Source: Betaproteobacteria bacterium (GTDB lineage Bacteria; Pseudomonadota; Gammaproteobacteria; Burkholderiales; Burkholderiaceae_D). Taken from it: a stretch of 37,265 nt of DNA. Each line of letters begins with the position of its first letter. Positions within the stretch are counted from its first letter, which is position 1. A program made the translations under genes and the position numbers. Below are positions 10,363 through 19,865 of this stretch, one piece after another. A model generated the notes under the pieces. That model ran no database searches. It had not been told where the DNA came from and saw only the letters and a list, made by a program, of their open reading frames with translations. The stretch spans positions 1-37,265 of the forward strand of contig VGHX01000018.1 in the NCBI GenBank assembly GCA_016868055.1, read 5' to 3'.

Positions 10363-11538
10363 TTAGTCGCCTTCTCGGGGTGGTTGCTGTTTCATGCGCG
10401 GCCGCTTGCCAACCACCACACTCAGCTCTGTCTTCTTTGATTTGCGCAGCACGGTAAGTGCTACTTTGTCGCCCGGTGTTAATTGGGCGACCAAGTTCAG
10501 CATGGATACGGTGTCAGACACCGGCTTGTCACCCACCGCAAGCAAGATATCTCCAGGCCTGATGCCGGCCTTGTCTGCCGGGCCGCCGCGCAATACGCCG
10601 GCGATGATGGTGCCAGAGGCCTTCGGAAGCCCGAAGCTCTCCGCCAACTCAGGGGTAATGTCTTGTGGCTCGACACCTATCCAGCCTCGTACGACCTGCC
10701 CGTTTTTGATAATCGCTTCCATCACGGTTTTCACCGTGGTCACGGGAATGGCAAACCCGATACCCAATGAGCCACCGCTACGCGAATATATTGCGGTATT
10801 GATACCGAGCAGGTGGCCATCAGTATCAACCAATGCCCCGCCCGAGTTGCCGGGATTAATAGCGGCATCGGTCTGGATGAAATTCTCGAACGTGTTGATG
10901 CCTAGATGATTACGGCCAAGTGCAGACACAATACCCATGGTGACGGTTTGCCCGACGCCGAACGGATTACCAATCGCTAGCACGACGTCGCCGACTTTGG
11001 TGTTGTCGAGCTTGGCCAGCGTGATCGACGGCAGATTACTGAGTCCGACCTTAACCACAGCGAGGTCAGTGTCCGGGTCCGTACCCACCAATTTGCCTTT
11101 GACTTTGCGGCCGTCGGCGAGCGCAATCTCAATGTCGTTGGCTGATTCGATGACATGATTATTGGTGAGAATATAGCCGTCGGGGCTGATAATAACGCCC
11201 GAGCCCAGGCTGAATTGCCGCTCATCGGGCGCGCCAAAGTTATCGCCAAAAAAACGCCGAAAGAAAGGGTCGTTATCGAAAGGATGGGGCGCTTGTCGCC
11301 CCGCTTTGGTGGTGTATATGTTGACCACAGCCGGCATCGCTCTTTGCGATGCAGCGCGGTACGTGCTGTGTAGCGCAGATCCCGACCCGTCTGCTTCACG
11401 AACAGCAACGGGTGTTGAGATGAGCTGCCCACCGTTAGCAGTTCGCCCCAGCCAATCCGGCTTCAAGGTCGCTACAATGAACCACAGCGCGAGTGCGATA
11501 GTGACGGTTTGCGCGAACAACAACCACAGACGACGCAT
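10363..11538 (-). CDS. HtrA/Deg-family periplasmic serine protease, membrane anchored
   Basis: This is a trypsin-like S1C protease of 391 aa. An N-terminal membrane segment (about 7-24) anchors it with the protease domain in the periplasm. The triad is His128 (TNNHVIE), Asp158 ([11 protein letters not shown]) and Ser232 (NPGNSGGAL). A single PDZ domain covers about 285-380, starting near [14 protein letters not shown]. One PDZ and a membrane anchor resemble DegS/AlgW rather than two-PDZ DegP, suggesting regulated proteolysis in envelope stress; that role is inference. The ATG overlaps the divergent NIF3 start as CATG. Confidence 0.9.
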   Translation of the reverse strand: MRRLWLLFAQTVTIALALWFIVATLKPDWLGRTANGGQLISTPVAVREADGSGSALHSTYRAASQRAMPAVVNIYTTKAGRQAPHPFDNDPFFRRFFGDNFGAPDERQFSLGSGVIISPDGYILTNNHVIESANDIEIALADGRKVKGKLVGTDPDTDLAVVKVGLSNLPSITLAKLDNTKVGDVVLAIGNPFGVGQTVTMGIVSALGRNHLGINTFENFIQTDAAINPGNSGGALVDTDGHLLGINTAIYSRSGGSLGIGFAIPVTTVKTVMEAIIKNGQVVRGWIGVEPQDITPELAESFGLPKASGTIIAGVLRGGPADKAGIRPGDILLAVGDKPVSDTVSMLNLVAQLTPGDKVALTVLRKSKKTELSVVVGKRPRMKQQPPREGD

Positions 11539-12319
11539 GGCAGATCAAAGAGTAATGGAGACAAGCGGGCAAGGCCTGGCACGTGATGCTTTAGCCCAGT
11601 ATCTTGCAGAGACGCTGGATATTAACCGGTTTCGAGATTACTGCCCAAATGGACTTCAGGTCGAAGGCAAATCACACATCCGTCGTGTTATCAGCGGTGT
11701 GACTGCCAGTCTTGCGCTGTTAGAGGCTGCGATCGAGGTCGAAGCTGATGCGGTACTGGTACATCACGGCTATTTTTGGCGTGGCGAGGATCCGCGAGTG
11801 ATCGGTAATCGTCGCCGTCGTCTGAAACTATTGCTGGACCATGACATCAATCTGTTCGCGTATCACTTGCCATTAGATGCGCATCCCGAGCTTGGTAACA
11901 ATGCGCAACTCGCGCTGCGTCTGGGTTTCACAGCGGACGGTCGATTTGGTGAGCAGGACTTAGGGTGGACCGGTCACAGCACGGCACAAACAGTCGCTGA
12001 GTTGATGCGGGCCGTGCAGCGTGCACTGGGGCGCGAGCCGCAACTCATCGGCGAGGCTGAGCAACAGGTCACACGTGTTGCGTGGTGCACGGGCGCGGCA
12101 CAAAATGCCTTCGAGCAGGCGATAGAGGCTGGCGCCAGTGTTTACATCAGTGGCGAGATTTCGGAGCAAACCGTACATTTGGCGCGTGAGTCGGGTGTTG
12201 CTTACCTCGCTTGCGGCCATCACGCTACCGAGCGTTTTGGTGTGCAGGCTTTAGGTGACGATGTGTCGCGTCGATTTGGGCTGCATCATCAATTCATTGA
12301 TATTGCCAATCCTGTTTGA
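11537..12319 (+). CDS. NIF3-like dinuclear metal centre protein (YbgI family)
   Basis: NIF3/YbgI proteins form toroidal hexamers with a dinuclear metal site; they are annotated as GTP cyclohydrolase I type 2 homologues, but the physiological reaction is not settled. The conserved N-terminal segment is [14 protein letters not shown]. Metal-ligand motifs are [12 protein letters not shown] and the C-terminal [15 protein letters not shown]. From ATG 11537 it is 260 aa; ATG 11555 would give a protein closer to the usual N-terminus. The reading frame continues upstream through the antisense of the protease gene, which I regard as noise. Confidence 0.88.
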   Translation: MADQRVMETSGQGLARDALAQYLAETLDINRFRDYCPNGLQVEGKSHIRRVISGVTASLALLEAAIEVEADAVLVHHGYFWRGEDPRVIGNRRRRLKLLLDHDINLFAYHLPLDAHPELGNNAQLALRLGFTADGRFGEQDLGWTGHSTAQTVAELMRAVQRALGREPQLIGEAEQQVTRVAWCTGAAQNAFEQAIEAGASVYISGEISEQTVHLARESGVAYLACGHHATERFGVQALGDDVSRRFGLHHQFIDIANPV

Positions 12320-12440
12320 ATTCATAACACTCGACGCGAGCGGCGTGACGTTGTCATGATGTGTTAGCGTGCACTAGCGGAACTCGGTGCGTCCAATCTT
12401 CACCGAGGAAGCGTTTGTCTACTTGCTTCCCGCATTCATT

Positions 12441-13139
12441 ATGTCCTTAGTTGGCTTCGCTAAGCCATGCAGAGTGATGGTGGTCGAAGACGACCCAGTG
12501 ACTCGACGCCTTCTCTGTCGCGCTATTGAGCGCGAGCCATCATTGATGCTTTGCTCTGCTGTCGGCACGGTGCATGAGGCGCGCAACTATTTATCGCAGT
12601 GGCCGGTTGATATTTTGCTGACCGATTTAGGTCTGCCCGATGGTTCTGGCATCAGCGTGATTCGGGATTGTCGTCAGCTTCGTCCTCGTGCTGACGTTTT
12701 AGTGATCACCATGTCAAGTGAGGAAGAACAAATCCTTGCCTGTATCGAGGCCGGCGCAGCAGGTTACGTGCTGAAAGAGTCGATACAGCTCAACATTGTT
12801 GATGCGATTGTTGATCTGCGCGCCGGTGGCTCACCAATCAGCCCGGTCATTGCGCGCAAAGTGCTTACCCGCATCCGTGTCGGTGCTGCGGTCGCCGAAC
12901 ACCACAGCACAAGCGACGTGGAGCCTGCATTGTTGACCCGTCGCGAGTCTTCGATTCTTGACGCCATCTCGCGTGGCGGCAGCTACGCTAAGGTCGCGCA
13001 GGCGCAGGGTTTGTCCGTTGGCACAGTGCAAACACATATCAAGCATATCTACCCAAAGCTGGGCGTTCATTCGCGCATGGAGGCGATTATCGAGGCTCAG
13101 CGGCGTGGGCTTATCGCATCCACCGCCAGATCGGCTTAG
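12441..13139 (+). CDS. orphan response regulator, NarL/FixJ type
   Basis: The protein has an N-terminal receiver domain and a C-terminal LuxR-type helix-turn-helix. From ATG 12441 (232 aa) the acidic pair is Asp17/Asp18, the phosphoacceptor Asp62 (ILLTDLGLPDGSG), and the conserved Lys is at 112 (GYVLKES). The DNA-binding domain is roughly 165-225 (LTRRESSILDAISRG, VQTHIKHIYPKLGVHSR). It looks fully phosphorylatable. No histidine kinase is adjacent, so its partner is unknown. The frame is open back to a GTG at 12387, and no strong ribosome site decides the start. Confidence 0.85.
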   Translation: MSLVGFAKPCRVMVVEDDPVTRRLLCRAIEREPSLMLCSAVGTVHEARNYLSQWPVDILLTDLGLPDGSGISVIRDCRQLRPRADVLVITMSSEEEQILACIEAGAAGYVLKESIQLNIVDAIVDLRAGGSPISPVIARKVLTRIRVGAAVAEHHSTSDVEPALLTRRESSILDAISRGGSYAKVAQAQGLSVGTVQTHIKHIYPKLGVHSRMEAIIEAQRRGLIASTARSA

Positions 13140-13221
13140 TTTTGTTCTGCAGCCGTGAGTTGCGGCCCAAAATTATCGAAATAACAATAAACCAGTCGCG
13201 CGGTTGATGTCGAGTGCGTGG

Positions 13222-13251
13222 CTTACGGTTCATTGTCGGCTCCGATATAAT
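13222..13251 (+). promoter_or_regulatory. candidate petABC promoter
   Basis: A perfect TATAAT lies at 13246-13251. Eighteen bases upstream is CTTACG (13222-13227), a 3/6 match to the -35 consensus. It lies 155 nt before the petA ATG in a 267 nt non-coding gap. The -10 is strong and the -35 weak, so an activator may be involved. This is prediction only. Confidence 0.45.
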
Positions 13252-13406
13252 GGAAGGTTGCTGGAAGTTCCCTTGAGCTTTCCATCGTCCGTCTGGCGTT
13301 TAATGTGCGACCGCAGCACCCGAGCGGCAATTGGGTGGCGGTGCATGGCGAGCAGGACGACGAGCATGAAGCGTATTGATTTGCAATTTATTTGATTGGG
13401 GTTGTC

Positions 13407-14015
13407 ATGAGTGACGAGAATCAAGTCGACTCGGGCCGGCGCGGCCTGCTAGTTGCTACCGCTGCAGCAGGCGGTGTGGCGGGTGTGGCTGGCGCGGGTG
13501 CGTTCGTGGCCACATTTGAACCGTCCGAGCGAGCGAAGGCTGCAGGCGCACCGGTCGAGGTGGATGTCGCTGATCTGAAGCCAGGTGAAATGAAAACCGT
13601 TGAATGGCGCGGTAAACCCGTTTGGGTTTTACGCCGCACTCCCGAGATGGTCGCGTCGTTGAAAAAAACCGGTAGCGATCTCGCCGATCCCAAATCTGAG
13701 CGTAACGCAGACGATTTAACGCCCGCGTATGCCCGCAATGAGCACCGCTCGATCAAGCCCGAGTTTCTGGTGACGGTGGGTATCTGCAGTCATCTCGGTT
13801 GCTCCCCATCGCCGAAGTTGGAGGCCGGTGCGCAGCCGTCGCTATCGAGCGATTGGCAAGGCGGTTTCTTGTGCCCTTGTCATGGCTCGACGTTTGATCT
13901 TGCAGGGCGCGTCTTCAAGAACAAACCTGCTCCTGATAACTTGCAGGTTCCACGTCACATGTTCACCAGTGATACCCGAATCGTGATCGGTAAAGACGAG
14001 AAAGGCGAGGCCTAA
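13407..14015 (+). CDS. petA: ubiquinol-cytochrome c reductase, Rieske iron-sulfur subunit
   Basis: This is the Rieske protein of the bc1 complex, moving electrons from ubiquinol to cytochrome c1. From ATG 13407 it has 202 aa; the frame also opens at a TTG five codons earlier, which is less likely. Residues 11-31 (RRGLLVATAAAGGVAGVAGA) form a twin-arginine signal-anchor, so export by TatABC is expected. The [2Fe-2S] ligands are Cys127/His129 (CSHLGC) and Cys156/His159 (CPCHGS), with disulfide cysteines Cys132 and Cys158. Confidence 0.96.
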   Translation: MSDENQVDSGRRGLLVATAAAGGVAGVAGAGAFVATFEPSERAKAAGAPVEVDVADLKPGEMKTVEWRGKPVWVLRRTPEMVASLKKTGSDLADPKSERNADDLTPAYARNEHRSIKPEFLVTVGICSHLGCSPSPKLEAGAQPSLSSDWQGGFLCPCHGSTFDLAGRVFKNKPAPDNLQVPRHMFTSDTRIVIGKDEKGEA

Positions 14016-14016
14016 C

Positions 14017-15420
14017 ATGGCATTCCATGAAACTAAATTGCCGGAAGATGCGCCGGTCGCGCAAAAGGCACTTTCTTGGGTTGACGATCGCTTCCCACTG
14101 ACCAAACTTTGGAATGATCAGTGGGGCAAGTATTACGCGCCCAAGAACTTCAACGTGTTTTATTTGTTTGGCTCGCTCGCCGCGCTGGTGCTGGTCATCC
14201 AAATCGTCACGGGTATTTTTCTGGTGATGAACTACAAGCCAGATGCGAATCTTGCATTTGCATCGGTTGAGTACATCATGCGCGAGGTGCCTTGGGGCTG
14301 GCTGGTTCGTTACATGCACTCGACCGGCGCCTCCGCGTTCTTTATCATCGTGTATTTGCACATGACGCGAGCTTTGCTGTACGGCTCGTATCGCAAGCCA
14401 CGTGAGTTGATCTGGTTGTTCGGTGTCGGTATTTTTCTGTGCTTGATGGCTGAGGCATTCTTCGGTTACCTGCTGCCTTGGGGCCAGATGTCTTACTGGG
14501 GTGCGCAGGTCATCGTCAACTTGTTTGGCGCGATTCCGTTCATCGGCCCTGACCTGTCGCTGTGGATTCGCGGCGATTACGTTGTTTCAGATGCTACGCT
14601 GAATCGCTTTTTTGCATTCCATGTGATTGCGATTCCTCTGGTGTTGCTCGGCTTGGTCGTTGCGCATTTGATCGCATTACACGAAGTTGGCTCGAACAAT
14701 CCTGACGGCGTCGAAGTAAAAGAAAATCTCGGCCCGGATGGTCATGGCGTCGACACGATTCCTTCGCACCCTTACTACACCACCAAAGATATCTTTGGCG
14801 TCGCCTGTTTCCTGTTTATTTTCAGCGCAGTTGTGTTCTATGCGCCTGAGTTTGGCGGTTACTTCCTCGAGTACAACAACTTCATCCCGGCAGATCCGCT
14901 GAAGACGCCGGCGCATATTGCGCCGGTCTGGTACTTCACGCCGTTCTATTCGATCCTGCGTGCGACGACGTCTCAGTTCATGTACGCATTGATTATTGGT
15001 GTGCTGGCGTACGGTGCTTTGATCATGACCAAAACCCAACTGCCATCACGCCAAAAGCAAGCGGCGATGGGCATTGCCGTGGTCACAGCGATTTTGATGC
15101 TGGTGTTCGACGCGAAATTCTGGGGCGTGGTGCTGATGGGTGTGTCAGTGCTGATCATTGCACTGATGCCCTGGATTGATCACTCGCCGGCAAAGTCGAT
15201 TCGCTACCGTCCTGATTGGCACAAATGGGTTTACATCGTGTTCGGTATTTCTTTCCTGATTCTCGGGTATCTGGGCGTGCAGGCACCGACCGATGGCCGT
15301 ACGCTGGTGGCACAGATCTGCACCATCATCTACTTTGGCTTCTTCTTGCTGATGCCTTGGTGGAGCAAGATGGGCGAATTTAAACCCGTACCGACGCGCG
15401 TGAGCTTCAAGCCGCACTGA
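14017..15420 (+). CDS. petB: ubiquinol-cytochrome c reductase, cytochrome b subunit
   Basis: Cytochrome b carries hemes bL and bH and both quinone sites of complex III. The 467 aa protein is the full-length, unsplit form. The heme-ligand histidines lie in RYMHSTGASAFFIIVYLHMTR and in FFAFHVIAIPLVLLGLVVAH. The Qo-site motif that is PEWY in many organisms reads PVWYFTPFYS here; I believe this is usual in betaproteobacteria and so not a defect. One base separates it from petA. Confidence 0.96.
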   Translation: MAFHETKLPEDAPVAQKALSWVDDRFPLTKLWNDQWGKYYAPKNFNVFYLFGSLAALVLVIQIVTGIFLVMNYKPDANLAFASVEYIMREVPWGWLVRYMHSTGASAFFIIVYLHMTRALLYGSYRKPRELIWLFGVGIFLCLMAEAFFGYLLPWGQMSYWGAQVIVNLFGAIPFIGPDLSLWIRGDYVVSDATLNRFFAFHVIAIPLVLLGLVVAHLIALHEVGSNNPDGVEVKENLGPDGHGVDTIPSHPYYTTKDIFGVACFLFIFSAVVFYAPEFGGYFLEYNNFIPADPLKTPAHIAPVWYFTPFYSILRATTSQFMYALIIGVLAYGALIMTKTQLPSRQKQAAMGIAVVTAILMLVFDAKFWGVVLMGVSVLIIALMPWIDHSPAKSIRYRPDWHKWVYIVFGISFLILGYLGVQAPTDGRTLVAQICTIIYFGFFLLMPWWSKMGEFKPVPTRVSFKPH

Positions 15421-15437
15421 GCCGTAAAGGATAAATA

Positions 15438-16202
15438 ATGAAACTCATGAAGAAATTGCTCATGGTGCTGGCACTGCTTCCTGCGCTTTCGCTTGCGTCG
15501 GAAGGAGGCTATCCGCTTGATCATGCGCCGGACCGTTCACGCCAGATGTCTTCACTACAAAACGGCGCGCGGCTTTTCGTCAACTATTGCTTGAATTGTC
15601 ACGCCGCTTCGCTGGTTCGCTACAACCGTTTGCGCGATATCGGTTTGTCCGAGCCGCAGATCCGCGACAATCTGCTGTTTACCAGTGACAAAGTGGGCGA
15701 TCTGATGAAGACGGCGATGAACGAGAAGGATGCCAAAGCCTGGTTCGGCGCTGTGCCGCCGGATCTGTCGGTGTTGGTGCGCGCCAAGTCATCCTCCGCA
15801 GGATCTGGTGCTGACTATGTGTACACCTACCTGCGTACCTACTACCAGGACGACAGCCGAGCTACTGGTTGGAATAATTTGGTTTACCCCAATGTCGGCA
15901 TGCCCCATGTGCTATGGGAGTTGCAGGGCGTGCGTAAAGCGAAATTCGTAGAAGAAAAAGACCCGCATGAAGCGGGAAAAATGGTTCACCGGTTCGCCGG
16001 GTTCCAGCAGGTTACTCCGGGCAAGTTGAGCCAGTATGAGTTCGACTCTCAAGTCGGCGATCTGGTCGCGTTCATGGATTGGATGTCTGAGCCGGTTAAG
16101 TCAAAACGGCAGGCCATCGGTTTCTGGGTATTGCTGCTGCTGGCCTTCCTGGTACTGCTTACCTGGCGTTTGAACGCGTCGTTCTGGAGAGAGGTCAAGT
16201 AA
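15438..16202 (+). CDS. petC: ubiquinol-cytochrome c reductase, cytochrome c1 subunit
   Basis: Cytochrome c1 passes electrons from the Rieske protein to soluble cytochrome c. The 254 aa protein has a cleavable signal (KKLLMVLALLPALSLAS), one heme-binding CLNCH (Cys51, Cys54, His55), and a C-terminal membrane anchor of about 20 residues (GFWVLLLLAFLVLLTWRL). A likely axial Met region is NVGMPHVLWEL. It is the last gene of the bc1 operon; a hairpin terminator follows. Confidence 0.96.
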   Translation: MKLMKKLLMVLALLPALSLASEGGYPLDHAPDRSRQMSSLQNGARLFVNYCLNCHAASLVRYNRLRDIGLSEPQIRDNLLFTSDKVGDLMKTAMNEKDAKAWFGAVPPDLSVLVRAKSSSAGSGADYVYTYLRTYYQDDSRATGWNNLVYPNVGMPHVLWELQGVRKAKFVEEKDPHEAGKMVHRFAGFQQVTPGKLSQYEFDSQVGDLVAFMDWMSEPVKSKRQAIGFWVLLLLAFLVLLTWRLNASFWREVK

Positions 16203-16275
16203 GCAGCTCCGCATGTTTCGTCGCTGACGCCAACTGGCGTGCACAGCGGCGCAATGCGCGGAGTATCCCCACACA

Positions 16276-16308
16276 GGGTGAGGCGGTTGACGTCTCACCC
16301 TTTTGTTT
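16276..16308 (+). terminator. rho-independent terminator after petC
   Basis: A 7 bp perfect stem GGGTGAG (16276-16282) / CTCACCC (16294-16300) with an 11 nt loop is followed directly by TTTTGTTT. It lies 73 nt after the petC stop and ends 15 nt before the sspA start, so it could separate or attenuate between the two transcription units. Confidence 0.75.
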
Positions 16309-16323
16309 CAAGGAACGGTAATC

Positions 16324-16935
16324 ATGATGGTTCTTTATTCGGGCACGACTTGCCCGTTCTCGCAACGTTGCCGCTTAGTGCTGTTCGAGAAAGGTATGGA
16401 TTTCGAGATTCGCGATGTTGATTTGTTCAACAAGCCCGAAGACATCTCGACCATGAACCCGTATGGGCAGGTGCCGATTCTGGTGGAGCGAGAGCTGGTT
16501 TTATACGAGTCCAACATCATCAACGAATACATTGACGAGCGCTTTCCTCATCCGCAGCTAATGCCTGCTGATCCGCTGATGCGCGCGCGTGCTCGGCTCA
16601 TGCTATTCAATTTCGAGAAAGAACTCTTCATCCACGTTCATACGCTGGAAAACGAGAAATCACGCTCTGCCGAGAAGGCCCACGGGAAAGCGCGTCAAGA
16701 GATTCGCGATCGACTTACCCAGCTCGCGCCCTTGTTTTTGAAGAACAAGTACATGCTGGGCGAAGATTTCTCCATGCTGGATGTCGCCATCGCGCCGCTC
16801 TTGTGGCGTCTGGACTACTACGGTATTGATTTGTCAAAGACGGCCGCACCCTTGCTGAAGTATGCTGAGCGCATTTTCTCCCGCCCGGCCTACATTGAGG
16901 CGCTGACGCCCTCAGAGAAAGTGATGCGCCGCTGA
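16324..16935 (+). CDS. sspA: stringent starvation protein A, GST-fold RNA polymerase-associated protein
   Basis: SspA binds RNA polymerase and alters transcription under starvation and acid stress. The 203 aa protein has a glutathione-S-transferase fold: an N-terminal thioredoxin-like part (VLYSGTTCPFSQRCRLVLFE, then YGQVPILVERELVLYESNII) and an all-alpha C-terminal domain. ATG 16324 is preceded by AGGAACGG. Upstream in-frame codons fall in the petC terminator and are unlikely to be coding. Pairing with sspB and position after petABC are typical. Confidence 0.93.
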   Translation: MMVLYSGTTCPFSQRCRLVLFEKGMDFEIRDVDLFNKPEDISTMNPYGQVPILVERELVLYESNIINEYIDERFPHPQLMPADPLMRARARLMLFNFEKELFIHVHTLENEKSRSAEKAHGKARQEIRDRLTQLAPLFLKNKYMLGEDFSMLDVAIAPLLWRLDYYGIDLSKTAAPLLKYAERIFSRPAYIEALTPSEKVMRR

Positions 16936-16955
16936 ACCTGACTGACTCACCGGTA

Positions 16956-17438
16956 ATGAGCGAGACTTCCACCAAACCCTATCTGCTCAGAGCACTGTAC
17001 GAGTGGTGTACCGATAACGGTTTCACGCCGTATATCGTGGTGGTGGTTGATGCTTACACCCGCGTGCCAGTCGAGTTCGTGAAGAACGGCGAGATCGTGC
17101 TCAACATCAGCTTCGAGGCCACCGGAAATCTGAAAATGGACAATGACTTGATCACGTTCAAGGCCAGATTCGGTGGTATCTCGCGCGAGATCGAGATCCC
17201 GGTCGAAAACGTCAGCGCCATCTACGCCCGCGAAAATGGCCAAGGTATGGCTTTCGAGGTGAAGCGCGGTGAAGGCGCCACCACCATCGCACCGGCGGCG
17301 GCGTCGCCCAGTCTGAAGGAGCCAAAGCCTACGCCGCTTGCAGCGGTGACGCCTACCGCCGCTGGTGACGGCGACAGCGGCGACGATGAGCCGCCACCGC
17401 AAAAGGGTGGTCGGCCGAGGCTTACCAGAATCAAATAA
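16956..17438 (+). CDS. sspB: ClpXP protease specificity-enhancing factor SspB
   Basis: SspB tethers ssrA-tagged and other substrates to ClpX. The 160 aa protein has the folded substrate-binding domain at about 5-110 (KPYLLRALYEWCTDNGFTPY and FGGISREIEIPVENVSAIYA). A flexible Pro/Ala/Gly-rich linker follows, then a C-terminal ClpX-binding tail ending GGRPRLTRIK. All three modules are intact. The stop is 18 nt before a tRNA gene, whose -10 element starts three bases after it. Confidence 0.95.
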   Translation: MSETSTKPYLLRALYEWCTDNGFTPYIVVVVDAYTRVPVEFVKNGEIVLNISFEATGNLKMDNDLITFKARFGGISREIEIPVENVSAIYARENGQGMAFEVKRGEGATTIAPAAASPSLKEPKPTPLAAVTPTAAGDGDSGDDEPPPQKGGRPRLTRIK

Positions 17439-17440
17439 CG

Positions 17441-17446
17441 TATAAT
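17441..17446 (+). promoter_or_regulatory. -10 element for tRNA-Thr
   Basis: TATAAT starts three bases after the sspB stop, followed by the GC-rich run CGCGCGCG before the tRNA. GC-rich discriminators are typical of stable-RNA promoters under stringent control. No convincing -35 is visible; it would lie inside the end of sspB. Confidence 0.5.
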
Positions 17447-17456
17447 CGCGCGCGTT

Positions 17457-17532
17457 GCCGGCTTAGCTCATCTGGTAGAGCACTTGATTTGTAATCATGG
17501 GGTGGCGGGTTCGAGTCCTGCAGTCGGCACCA
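17457..17532 (+). tRNA. tRNA-Thr (anticodon UGU)
   Basis: This is a complete 76 nt cloverleaf with an encoded CCA. The acceptor GCCGGCT pairs with AGTCGGC (one G-U). The D stem GCTC/GAGC is perfect, and the T stem GCGGG/CCTGC has one G-U. The anticodon loop is TTTGTAA, giving anticodon TGT at positions 34-36. The anticodon stem CTTGA/TCATG has a U28-U42 mismatch; the other four pairs are normal. Confidence 0.93.
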
Positions 17533-17553
17533 CAGTCTCTGAAGTAGCACGTG

Positions 17554-17585
17554 AAAACGCCCGAGTTATCGGGCGTTTTTATTTT
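17554..17585. terminator. terminator between tRNA-Thr and ybdD, probably bidirectional
   Basis: AAAACGCCCGA (17554-17564) and TCGGGCGTTTT (17569-17579) form an 11 bp perfect stem around GTTA. On the plus strand it is followed by a T-rich stretch and ends tRNA-Thr transcription. The A run on the left gives a T run in the other direction, so it probably also ends the convergent cstA-ybdD transcript, which stops at 17585. Confidence 0.85.
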
Positions 17586-17785
17586 TAGCAGCAGCGTGCG
17601 ATTTTGCCATTGCCACCGTAGCGAGCCTCTTGACGTTCGCGGAAGAAAGCCTCGTAGCTCATCGGGGTCTGATCGGGGTGATTGACCTGCATGTGATTCA
17701 GGTAGTTGTCGTAGTCCGGCAGCCCGACCATTAGCCTTGCTGTCTGGCCGAGATATGCGCCGAATTTTCCCAGCTCGCTGAACAT
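17585..17785 (-). CDS. ybdD: YbdD/YjiX-family small protein, pyruvate transport accessory
   Basis: This 66 aa protein of the DUF466 family has the conserved core [20 protein letters not shown] and ends [10 protein letters not shown], the terminal Cys-Cys typical of the family. YbdD-type proteins accompany CstA/BtsT pyruvate transporters and are reported to be needed for transport activity. It begins 16 nt after cstA in the same operon. Confidence 0.9.
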   Translation of the reverse strand: MFSELGKFGAYLGQTARLMVGLPDYDNYLNHMQVNHPDQTPMSYEAFFRERQEARYGGNGKIARCC

Positions 17786-17801
17786 ACGCGCCCCCTTCCG
17801 A

Positions 17802-19865
17802 TCAGGCGGATACGGTGTTAATCGGCACGGCCGCCGCTTCTACCGTGGTCGGCTCGCGCTCTCTGAGCGCCAGCAAGCAAGACCGAATACCGAACACCAG
17901 AATAGACAACACCACCGAGATAAATATCGCAGCCAGTGTCGCATCGATGTAGTCATTAAGAATGATTTGCTGCATCTGCTCCGGCGACTTCGCGGGTGCA
18001 AGCACCTCACCTTTTGCGGCGGCGGCTTGGAATTTATTGGCATGCGCCAAGAAACCGATCTTTGGATTTTCGTGGAAGATCTTTTGGTAGCCCGCCGTCA
18101 TGGTGCAGATCAGCAGCCAAACGGTCGGTACCACGGTCACCCACGCGAATCTTTCACGTTTCATTTTGAATAGCACCACCGTGGCGAGAATCAGCGCAAC
18201 TGTCGCCAGCATCTGGTTGGAGATACCAAACAGCGGCCACAAGGTATTAATGCCGCCTAGCGGATCGACCACGCCCTGGTACAGGAAATAGCCCCAAGCG
18301 CCAACGCAAAGCAAGGTGGCGATAATGCTGGAGGCTAAATCTGGCACAGCGCGGAATGGCGGCACCAGCGTACGCAATAAATCTTGCAGCATGAAACGGC
18401 CCACGCGCGTTCCGGCGTCGACTGCAGTGAGAATAAACAGCGCCTCGAACAGAATCGCAAAGTGGTACCAGAACGCCATCAGCGCTTTGCCACCGAACAT
18501 TTCAGAGAAGATGTAGGCCATTCCCACGGCGAGAGTCGGCGCACCACCGGTGCGCGAAATAATGGTGGCCTCGCCAACATCTTTTGCAGTTTGCTGCAAC
18601 ATCTCAGGCGTGACCACGAAGCCCCATTGGCTGATGGCTGCAGCGGCTGACTCAGGCGTGGTGCCAAGTACAGCCGCAGGGCTGTTCATGGCAAAGTACA
18701 CACCCGGCTCGATCACCGACGCGGCCACCAGTGCCATGATCGCAACGAAGGATTCCATCAACATGCCGCCATAGCCGATGTAAGGCATATGACGCTCGTT
18801 TTCCAGTAACTTGGGCGTCGTACCCGAGGAAATCAGCGAGTGAAAACCGGATACCGCACCGCACGCAATCGTGATGAACAAGAACGGGAACAGGGTGCCC
18901 GACCACACGGGGCCAGTGCCGTCGATGAATTTCGTCGTCGCTGGCATTTTCAGATCGGGGGCTACCACCAGAATGCCGATCGCCAGAGCGAAGATCGCGC
19001 CGATTTTCAGGAAGGTCGAGAGATAGTCTCGCGGTGCCAGTAGCAGCCATACCGGTAAGACCGAGGCGACAATACCGTACAGCAGCAGCATGCCGGTCAG
19101 CTGCTTGCCGGTGAACGTGAACGCGGGACCCCAGTAAGGATCAGCAGCAACATGCCCGCCATACACAATCGACGCCATCAGCAGCACGAAGCCAATGATC
19201 GATACCTCGCCGACCTTACCTGGTCGCAGATAGCGGCTGTAGATGCCCATGAAGAATGCGATCGGAATCGTTGCCGCAACGGTAAAGGTGCCCCATGGGC
19301 TTTCGGCCAGCGCTTTCACCACGATCAGCGCCAGAACCGCCAGCAGGATCGTCATGATCATGAAAGTGCCAAATAGCGCGATCACGCCGGGCACGATACC
19401 GAGCTCGCTTTTCACCAAATCACCGAGCGAGCGGCCATCGCGGCGGGTCGAGACAAACAAGATCATGAAATCCTGAACAGCGCCCGCGAGCAGCACACCC
19501 ACGATCAGCCACATCATGCCGGGCAAATAACCCATTTGCGCTGCCAGTACTGGCCCGACCAAGGGCCCAGCGCCTGCGATAGCGGCGAAGTGATGGCCGA
19601 ACAGCACATGCTTGTTGGTCGGGACGAAGTCCAAACCATCATTCAGACGGGTTGCGGGCGTGGCGCGGTTTGCATCCAGCTGCATCACGCGGTTTCCAAT
19701 GAACTGCGCGTAGTAGCGGTAACCAATCAAATAGATCGCGATCGCTGCCACCACGATCCATAATGCATTGATGGTTTCGCCGCGCGCCAGCGCGATTGTG
19801 CCAAGCGCGAATGCGCCCAACACGGCCAGCAAAATCCATCCCGCTTGCTTAATGATTGATCCCAT
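17802..19865 (-). CDS. cstA: CstA-family pyruvate/peptide transporter
   Basis: CstA proteins are large inner-membrane carriers, induced by carbon starvation and implicated in pyruvate and peptide uptake. The 687 aa protein has around 16-18 hydrophobic segments. Recognisable stretches are [39 protein letters not shown] and the C-terminal [18 protein letters not shown]. The start at 19865 is fixed by a strong GGAGGT five bases upstream. An in-frame codon ten residues earlier lies upstream of that ribosome site. Confidence 0.94.
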   Translation of the reverse strand: MGSIIKQAGWILLAVLGAFALGTIALARGETINALWIVVAAIAIYLIGYRYYAQFIGNRVMQLDANRATPATRLNDGLDFVPTNKHVLFGHHFAAIAGAGPLVGPVLAAQMGYLPGMMWLIVGVLLAGAVQDFMILFVSTRRDGRSLGDLVKSELGIVPGVIALFGTFMIMTILLAVLALIVVKALAESPWGTFTVAATIPIAFFMGIYSRYLRPGKVGEVSIIGFVLLMASIVYGGHVAADPYWGPAFTFTGKQLTGMLLLYGIVASVLPVWLLLAPRDYLSTFLKIGAIFALAIGILVVAPDLKMPATTKFIDGTGPVWSGTLFPFLFITIACGAVSGFHSLISSGTTPKLLENERHMPYIGYGGMLMESFVAIMALVAASVIEPGVYFAMNSPAAVLGTTPESAAAAISQWGFVVTPEMLQQTAKDVGEATIISRTGGAPTLAVGMAYIFSEMFGGKALMAFWYHFAILFEALFILTAVDAGTRVGRFMLQDLLRTLVPPFRAVPDLASSIIATLLCVGAWGYFLYQGVVDPLGGINTLWPLFGISNQMLATVALILATVVLFKMKRERFAWVTVVPTVWLLICTMTAGYQKIFHENPKIGFLAHANKFQAAAAKGEVLAPAKSPEQMQQIILNDYIDATLAAIFISVVLSILVFGIRSCLLALREREPTTVEAAAVPINTVSA

